Shown here piece by piece: positions 28,390 through 37,860 of a stretch of DNA of 64,000 nt (position 1 is the stretch's first letter; the number at the start of each line of letters is the position of its first letter). The position numbers and the translations under genes are program-made. Under the pieces are notes generated by a model. The model was not told where the DNA came from and made no database searches. It was given only the letters and a program-made list of their open reading frames with translations. The DNA comes from Candidatus Altimarinota bacterium (GTDB lineage Bacteria > Cyanobacteriota > Cyanobacteriia > Cyanobacteriales > Microcystaceae), in NCBI GenBank assembly GCA_012031035.1, contig JAAUUT010000015.1, forward strand, positions 1 to 64,000, read 5' to 3'.

Positions 28390-29850
28390 ATGGTAACTTC
28401 TCTGTCCCGCAATGGAGGTAGCCGCCCCAAGTCGCTACAATCGGAATTAATTATCTGTACCCCAACCAAAGAGTCCCTAAACGAACTCCCCAAAACGCCT
28501 TTATTTGGTACTGACGGTATCCGAGGCAAAGCAGGAGACTTATTGACGGCTCCATTTGCCTTAAAACTTGGGTTTTGGGCGGGTCAAGTGTTACAAGAAG
28601 CCTCTGCTATTTCAGCCCCTGTTATTATCGGACAAGATTCGAGAAATTCTAGCGATATGCTCGCCATGGCACTCGCAGCAGGATTGACCTCGGCAGGACT
28701 AGAAGTTTGGCAGTTGGGATTGTGTCCTACGCCTTGTGTGGCTTATCTGACGCGCATGAGCGATGCGATCGGCGGAATTATGATTTCTGCCAGCCACAAC
28801 CCGCCAGAAGACAACGGGATTAAGTTTTTTGGCAGAGAAGGAACTAAGTTATCCAATCTATTAACGCAGAAAATTGAAGCGGGATTGAGAGGGAATCTTG
28901 CCAGAACAACGGTTGAAAATTCGACTCAGTGGGGTAAAACCTATCAACATCAAGATTTGACGAAGAATTACAGTCAGTTTTTGCAAGAATCGCTGCCAAG
29001 TGGTATAGATTTGCGAGGAATGCGAATCGTTCTAGATTTAGCTTGGGGTGCTTCAGTAGAAGTCGCACCAGCAGTATTTCGCGCCTTGGGTGCAGAGGTT
29101 ATCTGCTTGCACGATCGCGCTGATGGCGATCGCATTAACGTTAATTGTGGCTCTACTCATCTCAATCTACTACAAGCGGCAGTTATAGAAACAGGAGCCG
29201 ATCTCGGATTTGCTTTTGATGGCGATGCCGATCGCGTCATGGCAGTCGATGCCCAAGGTAGAGTTGTAGATGGCGACCATATTCTTTATTTTTGGGGACA
29301 AATACTCAAAGATCGCCAGCAGTTGCCAGATAATGCCCTCGTGACGACAGTTATGGCAAATCTTGGCTTCGAGCGAGCTTGGCGATCGTTAGGCGGTCAA
29401 ATGCTTCGTACCGCAGTTGGCGATCGCTACGTTCAAGAAAAAATGTGGCAAACGGGAGCGATGTTAGGCGGCGAACAGTCGGGACATATCATCTGCCATC
29501 ACCACAGCGTTTCTGGCGATGGCGTTCAAACTGCCTTGCATCTCGCCGCGTTAGTCCGCGAGTTAGAAACGTCTTTAGCTGAATTAGTCGATCGCAGTTT
29601 TCAAACTTATCCTCAAATTTTACGCAATGTTTGCGTAGAAGATCGCGAGCGTCGCACTCGTTGGCAAGAATGCGATCGTTTGCAACAAGCGATCGCTCGT
29701 GCAGAAGTAGAAATGGGCGATCTCGGCAGGGTTTTAGTACGCGCATCTGGCACTGAACCATTAATTCGCGTCATGGTAGAATCAGCCTGCGCTAAATCGG
29801 CTCAACACTGGTCGGATCGATTGGTAAGCGCAGTTGAAAGCTATTTATAA
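28390..29850 (+). CDS. glmM: Phosphoglucosamine mutase
   Basis: Interconverts glucosamine-6-phosphate and glucosamine-1-phosphate on the way to UDP-GlcNAc and peptidoglycan. Motifs: [14 protein letters not shown], the phosphoserine loop [17 protein letters not shown], the magnesium site [14 protein letters not shown], the sugar loop GGEQSGHII and the phosphate-binding [14 protein letters not shown]. The 486-residue length includes an N-terminal extension of about 30 residues common in cyanobacterial GlmM. ATG at 28390. Confidence 0.94.
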   Translation: MVTSLSRNGGSRPKSLQSELIICTPTKESLNELPKTPLFGTDGIRGKAGDLLTAPFALKLGFWAGQVLQEASAISAPVIIGQDSRNSSDMLAMALAAGLTSAGLEVWQLGLCPTPCVAYLTRMSDAIGGIMISASHNPPEDNGIKFFGREGTKLSNLLTQKIEAGLRGNLARTTVENSTQWGKTYQHQDLTKNYSQFLQESLPSGIDLRGMRIVLDLAWGASVEVAPAVFRALGAEVICLHDRADGDRINVNCGSTHLNLLQAAVIETGADLGFAFDGDADRVMAVDAQGRVVDGDHILYFWGQILKDRQQLPDNALVTTVMANLGFERAWRSLGGQMLRTAVGDRYVQEKMWQTGAMLGGEQSGHIICHHHSVSGDGVQTALHLAALVRELETSLAELVDRSFQTYPQILRNVCVEDRERRTRWQECDRLQQAIARAEVEMGDLGRVLVRASGTEPLIRVMVESACAKSAQHWSDRLVSAVESYL

Positions 29851-29990
29851 TTGCACAATTAGAAATCTCATGGGTAGACTGGAGTTTCTACCCCTCACCC
29901 TCCTTGTTCCCGCAGGGGGGTAATATCGCTATGCTTTAACAAGTTCTTGTATACGAGGTAGTCTTTAAGAAAGGAAAGAATTTAGGTAAA

Positions 29991-31171
29991 CTACCCCAGC
30001 GATTCCATCGCTGGGCTTTTAAGTAGCCCTGAGCTATCTGTACTGAGCGAACAGCACAAATAACTCGAACCTCTAGGCAGGTTTACAGACTGCCCAAGAA
30101 GACTTATCATCTTGGCTCCGTTCAAGTCGGCATCCCCAGACCAATTGCAGTTGCCGCATTTAAATTTCTTGTCGGAGCGCAAACCAATATGTAGGCAGCA
30201 GTGGCAGGTTTGAGAAGTGTAGGCTGGAGATACTGCTATCACCTCGACCCCTTCTCTCAAACCTTTGTATTCCAAGAACGTCCGCAGTTGAAAGAAGCTC
30301 CACGAATTCGACCTACGACGTTCTGTTTGATTGCGTGTTTTTTTGTTAGTTCTTTCCCTGATACCAGTTAAATCTTCAATCGCAATGAGTGCGTTTTGCT
30401 GCTTAGCTTGTTCGATGATAGCCTTTGATATGTTGTGGTTCATCCACTGTTGGAAACGTCTCTCACGCCCCGATAGCCGTACCAAAATCCGCCGACATCT
30501 ACGCCGACTAGACCTTGTGCGTGTGGAAGCTTTTCTCTGGAGAGACGCTCTAGTTCTAGAATATTTGTCCCTAGTTTCGGTTAACTTTTTGCCATCCCAC
30601 TTGTCCCCATTACTTGTTAGTGCAATATCACGCCTGCCAAAGTCCACACCAATTACGTTGGTCGATTTAACGGGGCTTGGAGCTTCATCTTTTAACTGGA
30701 TGTGGATGTAGTATTTTCCATCGCGGTGTTTACATAATTGAGCGCTGGTAGGCGTTCTACCCTTAAGCTTGCCCCGCTGGTAGTTGCCAGCATCTAACTT
30801 AATGTGTTCTCTACCATCTATAGTAGTCAGGCTAACAGTCCAGTCTTTCTCCCGAAATGCAAAATCCGCTGGTCATAATCAGCAGATGTTGGTTTGAATG
30901 TTTTTACTGGTTTCCCTTTCTGTTTAGCAGTTAACCTGTTAGCTCCAACCCTGGCGCAAGCCCTAATAGCTAGGTTGGCAGCTAATCCAAACCGAGAACG
31001 CATATCCTCGTAGGCAATGCCCTGAATTGTTATTTTGCTGGTTATACTCGGCTTTACTTGTTCGTTGGCATAGTTGCAAGCATCGGCAAACGCCTTCAAA
31101 GTTGCCTCGATTTTGACCACCTGTTCAGGGGTGGGGTTTAACTTGCAAACTAGCGTCAGAAGTTGTTTCAT
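29991..31171 (-). CDS. tnpB: TnpB RNA-guided nuclease of an IS605-type element, one frame break
   Basis: TnpB is an RNA-guided RuvC-type nuclease, ancestral to Cas12. The N-terminal frame (30827-31171) starts MKQLLTLVCKLNPTPEQ; the C-terminal frame carries the RuvC aspartate (VDFGRRDIAL), the glutamate (ALIAIEDLTGIRER), a zinc ribbon (TCHCC and KFKCGNCN) and the last RuvC aspartate (GDADLNGA). Adding one base at the four-A run 30861-30864 (+ strand) joins them as ILAFREKDW-like sequence and gives 393 residues, normal for TnpB. All catalytic residues are then present. The 3' end and following bases would hold the guide (omega) RNA. Confidence 0.88.
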
Positions 31172-31243
31172 GGGTACAATAATATCACCTATGAGATTCA
31201 AAAATCAACAAAAAAATGATGTGCTTCGCACGTTCTATATTTG

Positions 31244-31292
31244 GCGCGTCGCTCCTCCCCATGTCTAGAAGTCAGGGGCTTCCGCGACGCGC
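31244..31292. repeat. Left-end hairpin of the TnpB element
   Basis: Perfect 9-base arms GCGCGTCGC (31244-31252) and GCGACGCGC (31284-31292) enclose an inner CCCC/GGGG pairing. It lies 70 bases upstream of the tnpB start, the place of the subterminal hairpin recognised in this family. Confidence 0.75.
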
Positions 31293-31461
31293 ATCGTTCG
31301 GTGAGATTTAGAGGAATTTTCCTTTGAAGATGGACATTTCTGAAATGTCTGCTATCCATAGTGTTTTTCTGCTCTCACACTTTCCACAATCTCATTTTTT
31401 ATCATAGAAAAAAAGCATTTAGATAATCGAGATAACCCATACTCACCACAAAATTTGAACT

Positions 31462-32367
31462 ATGACAGCCATAGCCAGAACTTCATCCCCCTCGACTAAC
31501 GGTACTATTGGCGGAACCGTTCATCAATATGCTTGGAATTGGGAAGGACAAAGCATAACCGTTGTTTATGAAACCCTCGGTCAAGGAACGCCTGTTTTAT
31601 TGCTTCCTGCTTTTAGTACCGTTTCTACCCGTGCAGAGATGGCCACAATCGCGCGATCGCTATCCTCTCAATTTCAAGCCATTGCTTTAGATTGGCCGGG
31701 ATTCGGTCAGTCGGATCGTCTTTCGATCGACTATCAACCTAGTTTGTATCGCCAGCTATTGCAAGATTTTGTGCGATCGGTTTTTGATGTGCCGATTATC
31801 GTCGTCGCAGCAGGTCATGGGGCAGGATATGCCCTACAACTGGCAAAAGATTGTCCTGAAGCCGTCTTAAAACTGGTTTTAGTAGCCCCTACTTGGCGAG
31901 GGCCTCTGCGGGCGATGGGAGCGCCAAAAAGCCTTGCAGGCGCAGTTAGAAATTTGGTGCGATCGCCGATCTTAGGTCAATTCTTATACAAACTCAACAC
32001 GACTTCCTCGTTTCTGCGTTTGATGTATCGTCGGCACGTCTATGTTAATGCAAATCTTCTCACGCCAGAATTCATCTGCGCTAAACGGGAGATAACCCAG
32101 CAACCAGGCGCGAGATTTGCTCCGGCGGCATTCGTAACAGGCAGGATCGATCCGGTAGAAAATCGCTCAGAGATTATTGAGTGCATCCAATCTCTCTCAA
32201 TTCCAATTTTAGTCGTTCTTGCCGAACAAGCTCCCCCGATTTCAAAAGGAGGAATGGAAGCGATCGCACTTCTTTCTGGAGTACGCAGCATCAAGCTCCC
32301 TGGGACTTTAGGCATTCATGAAGAGAACTCGGATGGTGTTGCCCAAGCGATTTTGAATTTTATTTAA
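31462..32367 (+). CDS. Alpha/beta-fold hydrolase
   Basis: The 301-residue protein has VLLLPAFSTVSTRAEMATIA, DWPGFGQSDR and the elbow VAAGHGAGYALQLAKD, where the usual nucleophile serine of G-x-S-x-G is replaced by histidine then glycine (A-G-H-G-A-G). A late IHEEN supplies a possible catalytic histidine. Similar proteins in cyanobacteria are annotated only as hydrolases. With no Ser at the elbow it may be inactive or bind rather than cleave. Substrate unknown. ATG 31462. Confidence 0.8.
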   Translation: MTAIARTSSPSTNGTIGGTVHQYAWNWEGQSITVVYETLGQGTPVLLLPAFSTVSTRAEMATIARSLSSQFQAIALDWPGFGQSDRLSIDYQPSLYRQLLQDFVRSVFDVPIIVVAAGHGAGYALQLAKDCPEAVLKLVLVAPTWRGPLRAMGAPKSLAGAVRNLVRSPILGQFLYKLNTTSSFLRLMYRRHVYVNANLLTPEFICAKREITQQPGARFAPAAFVTGRIDPVENRSEIIECIQSLSIPILVVLAEQAPPISKGGMEAIALLSGVRSIKLPGTLGIHEENSDGVAQAILNFI

Positions 32368-32371
32368 AAGC

Positions 32372-32395
32372 AAAGGACGCTAATGCGTCCTTTTT
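32372..32395. terminator. Bidirectional terminator between hydrolase and rpmB
   Basis: AAAGGACGC (32372-32380) pairs with GCGTCCTTT (32385-32393) around a four-base loop, followed by TTTTT on the plus strand and, on the minus strand, by TTTGCTTTTA. It ends both convergent genes. Confidence 0.85.
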
Positions 32396-32409
32396 GGTGC
32401 GATCGCGAT

Positions 32410-32646
32410 TTAATGCTTGTTAAGATTAATTCCAGCTTCTTTTGCCATTGCTTGCAACCCTTTCTTATCTAAGGTTTTAATCGCCTTTGTGGAAAGGTGC
32501 AAAGTTACCCAGCGATTGCCTTGGGGCCACCAAATACGTTTGGTTTGCAAATTTACGTGCTGTAACTTTTTAGTACGGCGGTGAGAGTGAGAGACAGCAT
32601 AGGCATTGTTTGCCTTTTTGCCAGTTAGCTGACATACGCGGGACAT
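32410..32646 (-). CDS. rpmB: 50S ribosomal protein L28
   Basis: The 78-residue protein matches bacterial L28: [39 protein letters not shown] and [16 protein letters not shown]. It is a structural protein of the large ribosomal subunit. ATG at 32646 with AGGAGAAA just upstream on its strand. Confidence 0.96.
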   Translation of the reverse strand: MSRVCQLTGKKANNAYAVSHSHRRTKKLQHVNLQTKRIWWPQGNRWVTLHLSTKAIKTLDKKGLQAMAKEAGINLNKH

Positions 32647-32795
32647 AAAATTTCTCCTGTATTTGTTTTCTATCTAATTTCAACTTTTCTAGTTTAGCTT
32701 GAGTTTAGGAGCGGAAAATTGAAAACTTCTTTTCAAGGAAGTAGATCCTTCGCTATACTATTAAACGTAGTCGTTATGAGTTTTAGTTATCGCGT

Positions 32796-34178
32796 ATGGC
32801 AAACCCACCCGTAGAGAATTTAGTTGTTATCGGTTCCGGCCCTGCTGGCTATACGGCTGCGATTTATGCAGCGAGAGCAAATTTAAAACCCGTTATGTTT
32901 GAAGGATTCCAAGCGGGAGGAATTCCAGGCGGGCAGCTAATGACAACAACGGAGGTTGAAAACTTTCCTGGTTTTCCCGAAGGAATTACGGGGCCGAAAC
33001 TCATGGAAAGAATGAAGGCGCAAGCAGAACGCTGGGGTACGGAATGCTATACAGAAGATGTCATTTCAGTCGATTTAAGTCAGCGTCCTTTTACCGTGCG
33101 ATCGAGCGAAAGAGAAGTCAAAACCCACAGTATTATTATCTCCACGGGAGCAACAGCAAAACGGTTGGGATTGACTGGCGAGACTCAGTTTTGGAATCAG
33201 GGAATTTCTGCTTGTGCGATTTGCGACGGCGCGACTCCGATTTTTAGAAATGAGGAATTAGCCGTAATTGGCGGTGGCGATTCTGCGGCAGAAGAAGCGG
33301 TATATTTGACTAAATATGGCTCTCACGTTCATCTGTTGGTACGTACAGAAAAGATGCGAGCTTCTAAAGCCATGCAGGATCGGGCGTTGAGCAATCCTAA
33401 GATTACAGTGCATTGGAATACTCAAGCAACCGAGGTCTTTGGTACGCAAGGTCGCATGGAAGGAATAAAAATTCACAACAGTAAGACGGGGGAAAATAGC
33501 GAACTGCGAGTTAGTGGATTATTTTATGCGATCGGTCACACGCCGAATACCTCTCTGTTCAAAGAACAGTTAGAATTAGATTCGGTTGGTTATATTGTTG
33601 TCAAGCCAGGTACGGTAGAAACCAGCGTCGAGGGAGTTTATGCCGCCGGAGACGTACAAGACCACGAATATCGTCAGGCGATTACAGCAGCGGGAACCGG
33701 ATGTATGGCTGCGCTAACGGCAGAACGTTGGTTGTCTGGAAATAGTCTGATTCAGGAGTTCCATCAAACAGCCGAATCGGAGCAACCTGCCAAAGAACAA
33801 GAGCAAGAAATGGTAGCAGATACCGAAGTAACTTTCGATATCAACGGAACTAGCTATGTAGGAGGTTATGCGTTGCGCAGGCTATTTCATGAAAGCGATC
33901 GCCTGATAATGGTTAAGTATGTTTCTCCTACCTGCGGCCCCTGTCGTACTCTTAAGCCAATTTTAGCGAAAGTAGTCGATGAGTACGAAGGGAAGATTCA
34001 TTTTGTCGAAATTGATATCGAAGTCGATCCAGAAATTGCTAAATCGGCTCAAGTTATGGGAACTCCTACAATTCAATTCTTCAAGGATCGAGAATTGCTC
34101 AAAGAAGTTAAAGGAATTAAACAAAAGAGCGAGTTTCGCCAAATAATCGACAGCTATCTAGGTGCTGGCGTTAAATAA
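32796..34178 (+). CDS. NADPH-thioredoxin reductase C (TrxR-thioredoxin fusion)
   Basis: NTRC couples NADPH to 2-Cys peroxiredoxin reduction and to redox control of biosynthesis. Residues 1 to about 315 are the flavoprotein reductase with [16 protein letters not shown] (FAD), the redox pair CAIC and [13 protein letters not shown] (NADPH) and VYAAGDVQD. Residues about 355-460 are thioredoxin with the active site CGPC in [13 protein letters not shown] and the cis-proline [11 protein letters not shown] short acidic linker ([10 protein letters not shown]) joins them. This fusion is typical of oxygenic phototrophs. Known gene name in plants is NTRC; trxB is also used. Confidence 0.95.
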   Translation: MANPPVENLVVIGSGPAGYTAAIYAARANLKPVMFEGFQAGGIPGGQLMTTTEVENFPGFPEGITGPKLMERMKAQAERWGTECYTEDVISVDLSQRPFTVRSSEREVKTHSIIISTGATAKRLGLTGETQFWNQGISACAICDGATPIFRNEELAVIGGGDSAAEEAVYLTKYGSHVHLLVRTEKMRASKAMQDRALSNPKITVHWNTQATEVFGTQGRMEGIKIHNSKTGENSELRVSGLFYAIGHTPNTSLFKEQLELDSVGYIVVKPGTVETSVEGVYAAGDVQDHEYRQAITAAGTGCMAALTAERWLSGNSLIQEFHQTAESEQPAKEQEQEMVADTEVTFDINGTSYVGGYALRRLFHESDRLIMVKYVSPTCGPCRTLKPILAKVVDEYEGKIHFVEIDIEVDPEIAKSAQVMGTPTIQFFKDRELLKEVKGIKQKSEFRQIIDSYLGAGVK

Positions 34179-34203
34179 GTCTCAAGAACGAGAAATATTC
34201 GGT

Positions 34204-34232
34204 AGGGCGAGCATTATTCTGTTCGCTCTTTT
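34204..34232 (+). terminator. Terminator after NTRC gene
   Basis: AGGGCGAGCA (34204-34213) pairs, with G-T wobbles, with TGTTCGCTCT (34220-34229), then TTTT. It lies 26 bases after the stop. Confidence 0.65.
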
Positions 34233-34306
34233 ATTATTGAGTATTTATATTGTAAAGTTACTATAATAAAAATAATAAAAACTTAACAAAAGCTAGAGGT
34301 AACGCT

Positions 34307-35017
34307 ATGGATAACATACGCTACAGTTTTATCGTCCGGCGACTAGCAACCTTGTGCGCGATCGCGACATTAACATTATGTTTCCTCGCAGCCACAAGCG
34401 GGGTTCTTTTAGCATTTTATTATTCGCCTTCTACAAGTGAAGCCTTTGCTTCTATCAAGCGCATCTCGACAGAAGTTCCCAACGGTTGGCTGATTCGCAG
34501 CTTGCACGATATTGCTGGGAATGGATTGATTATCGTCTCGCTCGTACAAATTGTGGTAATGTTCTTAGGACGACAATTTCGATTGGGTTGGCTCACTGCC
34601 TGGATTTCAGGAATTTTCTTAACCTTAAGCGCGATCGCCCTAAGTTGGACGGCGATGAATCTTGAATGGACTCAAACGGGATATTGGCGCTTGACGCTCG
34701 AACTCGGCATTATTGAAAGTATCCCCGCGATCGGTCATAGTTTGCGAGAATTTTTGACAGGCGGACAAGGAATTGGTACGATTACTCTACAACATCTATT
34801 TACCCTGCATAGCTACGTCTTATCAATTGTTGCTACGATTCTTTCTATCATTCATTTGGTAGGGTTGCTGATTCAAGAACGCCAAGAAAAGCAGCTTCAA
34901 GCGTTAGCTTTAGAAACTGAAACTCCAACAACTTCTCAACAGAATCAGTCGGACTTAACGCCTCCTTCATTGGAAATTAATGGCGGTCAATTCAATTCTT
35001 CACAAGGAATTGCATAA
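34307..35017 (+). CDS. Cytochrome b N-terminal domain (b6-like) membrane protein
   Basis: A 236-residue protein with four main transmembrane helices and a hydrophilic C-terminal tail, homologous in layout to PetB. Helix B has SLHDIAGNG with His67; 14 residues later, where PetB has the second helix-B histidine, there is Gln81. Helix D has His168 (LFTLHSYV) and His183 (SIIHLVG), the correct 15 apart. By the b6 pattern, the haem bL pair (67/168) is complete and the haem bH pair (81/183) lacks one ligand. It lacks a neighbouring petD or Rieske gene. Electron-transfer partner unknown. Confidence 0.8.
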   Translation: MDNIRYSFIVRRLATLCAIATLTLCFLAATSGVLLAFYYSPSTSEAFASIKRISTEVPNGWLIRSLHDIAGNGLIIVSLVQIVVMFLGRQFRLGWLTAWISGIFLTLSAIALSWTAMNLEWTQTGYWRLTLELGIIESIPAIGHSLREFLTGGQGIGTITLQHLFTLHSYVLSIVATILSIIHLVGLLIQERQEKQLQALALETETPTTSQQNQSDLTPPSLEINGGQFNSSQGIA

Positions 35018-35085
35018 AACAGTTACTCATAGGAAATCCACAGGTTATCATAGATTTGGCTATCCTATGGCGATTGTCTAATTGT

Positions 35086-35508
35086 ATGAGCGATCTTGGA
35101 CTAACTCATATTGCACTTCCAGTGGCAAATGTAGAGTGCAGTATTGCTTTTTATATTAAATATGCTGGAATGAGTGTAGTCCATCGTCGTATCGATCGCA
35201 CCAACGCTAAATCGACTGAAGTCGTTTGGATTACAGACAAAACTAGACCTTTTGTTATCGTTCTCATCGAGATGCAAAAAGTTGAACCGATTCTTTCTCC
35301 AATTGCGCATTTAGGAATAGGTTGTGCTAGTCGAGAAGAAATCGATCGCCTTTGCAATGAGGCTAGGGGTGAAGGTATACTTCGGGAGGGACCTTGCGAT
35401 TCGGGATATCCAATTGGATATTGGGCTTTTATTAGCGACCCTGACGGACACACACTAGAATTGTCTTACGGTCAAGAAGTTGCTTTAACGGTTGTGAATG
35501 CTAGTTAA
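35086..35508 (+). CDS. VOC family (glyoxalase/dioxygenase superfamily) protein
   Basis: About 140 residues from ATG 35086 (MSDLGLTHIALPVANVECSI). The paired beta-alpha-beta-beta-beta units are visible with metal-ligand candidates His in LTHIALPV, His in IAHLGIGC and Glu in HTLELSYG, as in glyoxalase I and related enzymes. The frame is open to 35056, but MSDLG aligns with the family start. Substrate unknown. It overlaps the 3' end of the convergent kinase gene by eight bases. Confidence 0.85.
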   Translation: MSDLGLTHIALPVANVECSIAFYIKYAGMSVVHRRIDRTNAKSTEVVWITDKTRPFVIVLIEMQKVEPILSPIAHLGIGCASREEIDRLCNEARGEGILREGPCDSGYPIGYWAFISDPDGHTLELSYGQEVALTVVNAS

Positions 35509-37690
35509 AGAGCGATCGCTTAATTTTATTTACTATATCTTTATTTTCTCTCTCTTCATTTTCTGGTAATTCTTGTTCAATATTCTCTTCAAATTTTTGA
35601 CGTTCTATTGTTACTAGATCTTCTGCCCGTGCTTTACCTTCTTTTGCTTGTTTGTAATCGGGTTGGTAACGTAAAGCGCGATCGTAAGCGTTAACTGCTT
35701 CTTGGTATCGTTTTACTTGTACTAAGGCATTTCCTAGACTGTTCCAAGCGCGATCGTAATCTTTTTTCAGGGCAACGGTTTGTTGATAAGCTGCGATCGC
35801 GTCTTCATATCTTTTCAAAATATAAAAAACATTTCCTTTGTTATACCAAGCTTGTTCGTTTTTAGGAAACAAGCGAATAACGGTTTCATAAGCTGTCATT
35901 GCTTCTTCATAACGCTTGAGTTGATGCAATGTCCATCCTTTTTGATACCAAGCTTCGCCATTATTTTCTCTTGCTTGCGTTGCTTGAGAATAAGCATTTA
36001 AGGCTTCTTCATTACGCCCCAATCGACTTAAGGCAATTCCTAAACTATACCAAGCCCTATCAAATTTTGGTTGAAAATGAACGGCTTTTTCATAAGCTTC
36101 TACTGCCTCTTCTTCTTTTTGTAAATTGATTAAAACATTGCCTTTTTGATACCAAGCAGAAGAAAGATCGGGTTTAATTTTTATAGCTTTATCGTAAGCT
36201 TTAATTGCTTCTTGATAGTCTCTTAAATTGTGCCACGCCCAACCTTTATAATACCAACTAGAAGCATCATCAGATTCTATTTTAAGCAAGCGATCGAAGG
36301 AATCAATAGCTTCTGAATATTGCTTCAATCTCATTTGGATTTGGGCGAGTCCTTGCCATGCTTCTTGAGCATTCTTATTAATTTTAATCGCACCTTTAAA
36401 AGTATCGATCGCTTCTTGAGATTTTCCTAATTTATCGAGAACTTGGGCGCGACCTACCCAAGCTTGCCAATTTCTAGGCTGAAGTTGAATGGCTTTTTCA
36501 TAAGAATTTAAGGCTTCTTTAAAATTACTCGAAGCTTGTTGAACATTTCCCTTTCCTATCCAAGCTTCTGGTAATTCCGGTCGAATTTTTAAAGCTTTTT
36601 CATAAGCTTGTAAGGCGCGATCGTAACTTCTTAAGTTATAAAATGTATTTCCTTGTTGATAAAGTGCGATCGCGTTGTTTGAGGCAAGAAAATAATTAAT
36701 ACCAACAAAAACTCCCGCTCCAATTCCAATAACGCCTAAAGAAAGGACTCCTTTAACCAACCATCCTTTAATATTTATAGGTTTATCTTGACGAGATAGT
36801 TTAGAAGTTTTGTAAGGAATAGCGATTGTCTTGCTACTAGACGTTTTTAATTTTTCGATCGCTTCTAATGCTTCAATAGCTGAGGGGTAGCGCTGGCGAA
36901 AATCGTAGCGTACCATCGTATTTAATACTTGTGTTAATCCGGGACTGACTCGGATTAAACTCTGCCAGTTCATTTCTCCGGTTTGCGAATTAATCGGAAT
37001 ATCTTGCGGCGATCGCCCCGTTAATGATTGAATACCAATAATGCCAACTGCATAAACATCGCTACTAAATTTCGGAGAACCAATAGCTTGTTCGCTAGGC
37101 AAATAACCAGGCGTTCCAATGGCGATCGTATAATTAGTGCGGGGAGAATAAACCATTTGAGTGGTTATTTGTTTGACCGCGCCAAAATCGATTAAGAACA
37201 ATTTTCTATCATCTTTACGTCGAATAATATTGTAGGGATTTACATCTCGATGAATAACTTTTTGTTGATGAACAAAGGATAAAATTTCAAGAATTTCAGA
37301 TAATAGATAAATTACATTTTCTTCAGCAATAGTTTTATGCGAAGCTAATTCTTCAGCTAGATTTTCCCCTTCAATATATTCTTGAACTAAATAAAAATCT
37401 TGACTTTCTTCAAAATAAGCAAATAGTTGGGGGATTTGTGGATGCTTCCCCAGTTGATGCAAAATTTGTGCTTCTGTATCGAATAAACGTCTGGCAACTT
37501 GTAACGTATCTGGGTCGTTTGCCATGGGTTGAAGCTGTTTGACAACGCATTTGGGATGACCGGGTAAATAAAGATCTTCTGCTAAGAAAGTTCTGCCAAA
37601 TCCTCCTTGTCCTAGCTGAGTCAGAATCTGGTAGCGTCCGCCCAAAGTCTGACCAGACACTAGGTTTATAGAATGAGAATTATTCATCAT
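35501..37690 (-). CDS. Ser/Thr protein kinase with transmembrane helix and TPR repeats
   Basis: About 729 residues. The kinase domain (residues 15-280) has GQGGFGRTFLAED, the lysine in CVVKQLQP, HRDVNPYNII, LIDFGAVKQ and GTPGYLPSEQ, so it should be active. A transmembrane helix follows (VLSLGVIGIGAGVFVGINYF), then about eleven 34-residue TPR units outside the kinase (for example YDRALQAYEKALKIRPELPE). Extracytoplasmic TPRs presumably sense or bind a partner. ATG 37690 (MMNNSHS) is chosen over the GTG at 37699. No substrate gene adjoins it. Confidence 0.92.
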   Translation of the reverse strand: MMNNSHSINLVSGQTLGGRYQILTQLGQGGFGRTFLAEDLYLPGHPKCVVKQLQPMANDPDTLQVARRLFDTEAQILHQLGKHPQIPQLFAYFEESQDFYLVQEYIEGENLAEELASHKTIAEENVIYLLSEILEILSFVHQQKVIHRDVNPYNIIRRKDDRKLFLIDFGAVKQITTQMVYSPRTNYTIAIGTPGYLPSEQAIGSPKFSSDVYAVGIIGIQSLTGRSPQDIPINSQTGEMNWQSLIRVSPGLTQVLNTMVRYDFRQRYPSAIEALEAIEKLKTSSSKTIAIPYKTSKLSRQDKPINIKGWLVKGVLSLGVIGIGAGVFVGINYFLASNNAIALYQQGNTFYNLRSYDRALQAYEKALKIRPELPEAWIGKGNVQQASSNFKEALNSYEKAIQLQPRNWQAWVGRAQVLDKLGKSQEAIDTFKGAIKINKNAQEAWQGLAQIQMRLKQYSEAIDSFDRLLKIESDDASSWYYKGWAWHNLRDYQEAIKAYDKAIKIKPDLSSAWYQKGNVLINLQKEEEAVEAYEKAVHFQPKFDRAWYSLGIALSRLGRNEEALNAYSQATQARENNGEAWYQKGWTLHQLKRYEEAMTAYETVIRLFPKNEQAWYNKGNVFYILKRYEDAIAAYQQTVALKKDYDRAWNSLGNALVQVKRYQEAVNAYDRALRYQPDYKQAKEGKARAEDLVTIERQKFEENIEQELPENEERENKDIVNKIKRSLFN

Positions 37691-37860
37691 CCCCTGCACT
37701 TCCTCACAACACGACCGATATCATCATAGCTTTTCACTCGTGAAATTCAGGCTTAAGTAGTTAGATCGAAATTCAATTTAAGAGGGAATAGGCAACAGGC
37801 AATAGAAAGACCATTTTTAGAATTAATTTGGTTTAAGACGCGATAAGATCGCGTCTCAAC

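Larger units (their letters stand above)
29991..31292 (-). mobile_element. IS200/IS605-type element with tnpB only
   Basis: A stand-alone tnpB gene, without a TnpA transposase, is bounded upstream by a strong hairpin (31244-31292) and downstream by the hairpin inside the last codons (CCAGCGATTCCATCGCTGG, 29996-30014). The exact outer ends are not determined. Elements without tnpA are moved by TnpA supplied elsewhere. Confidence 0.75.
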
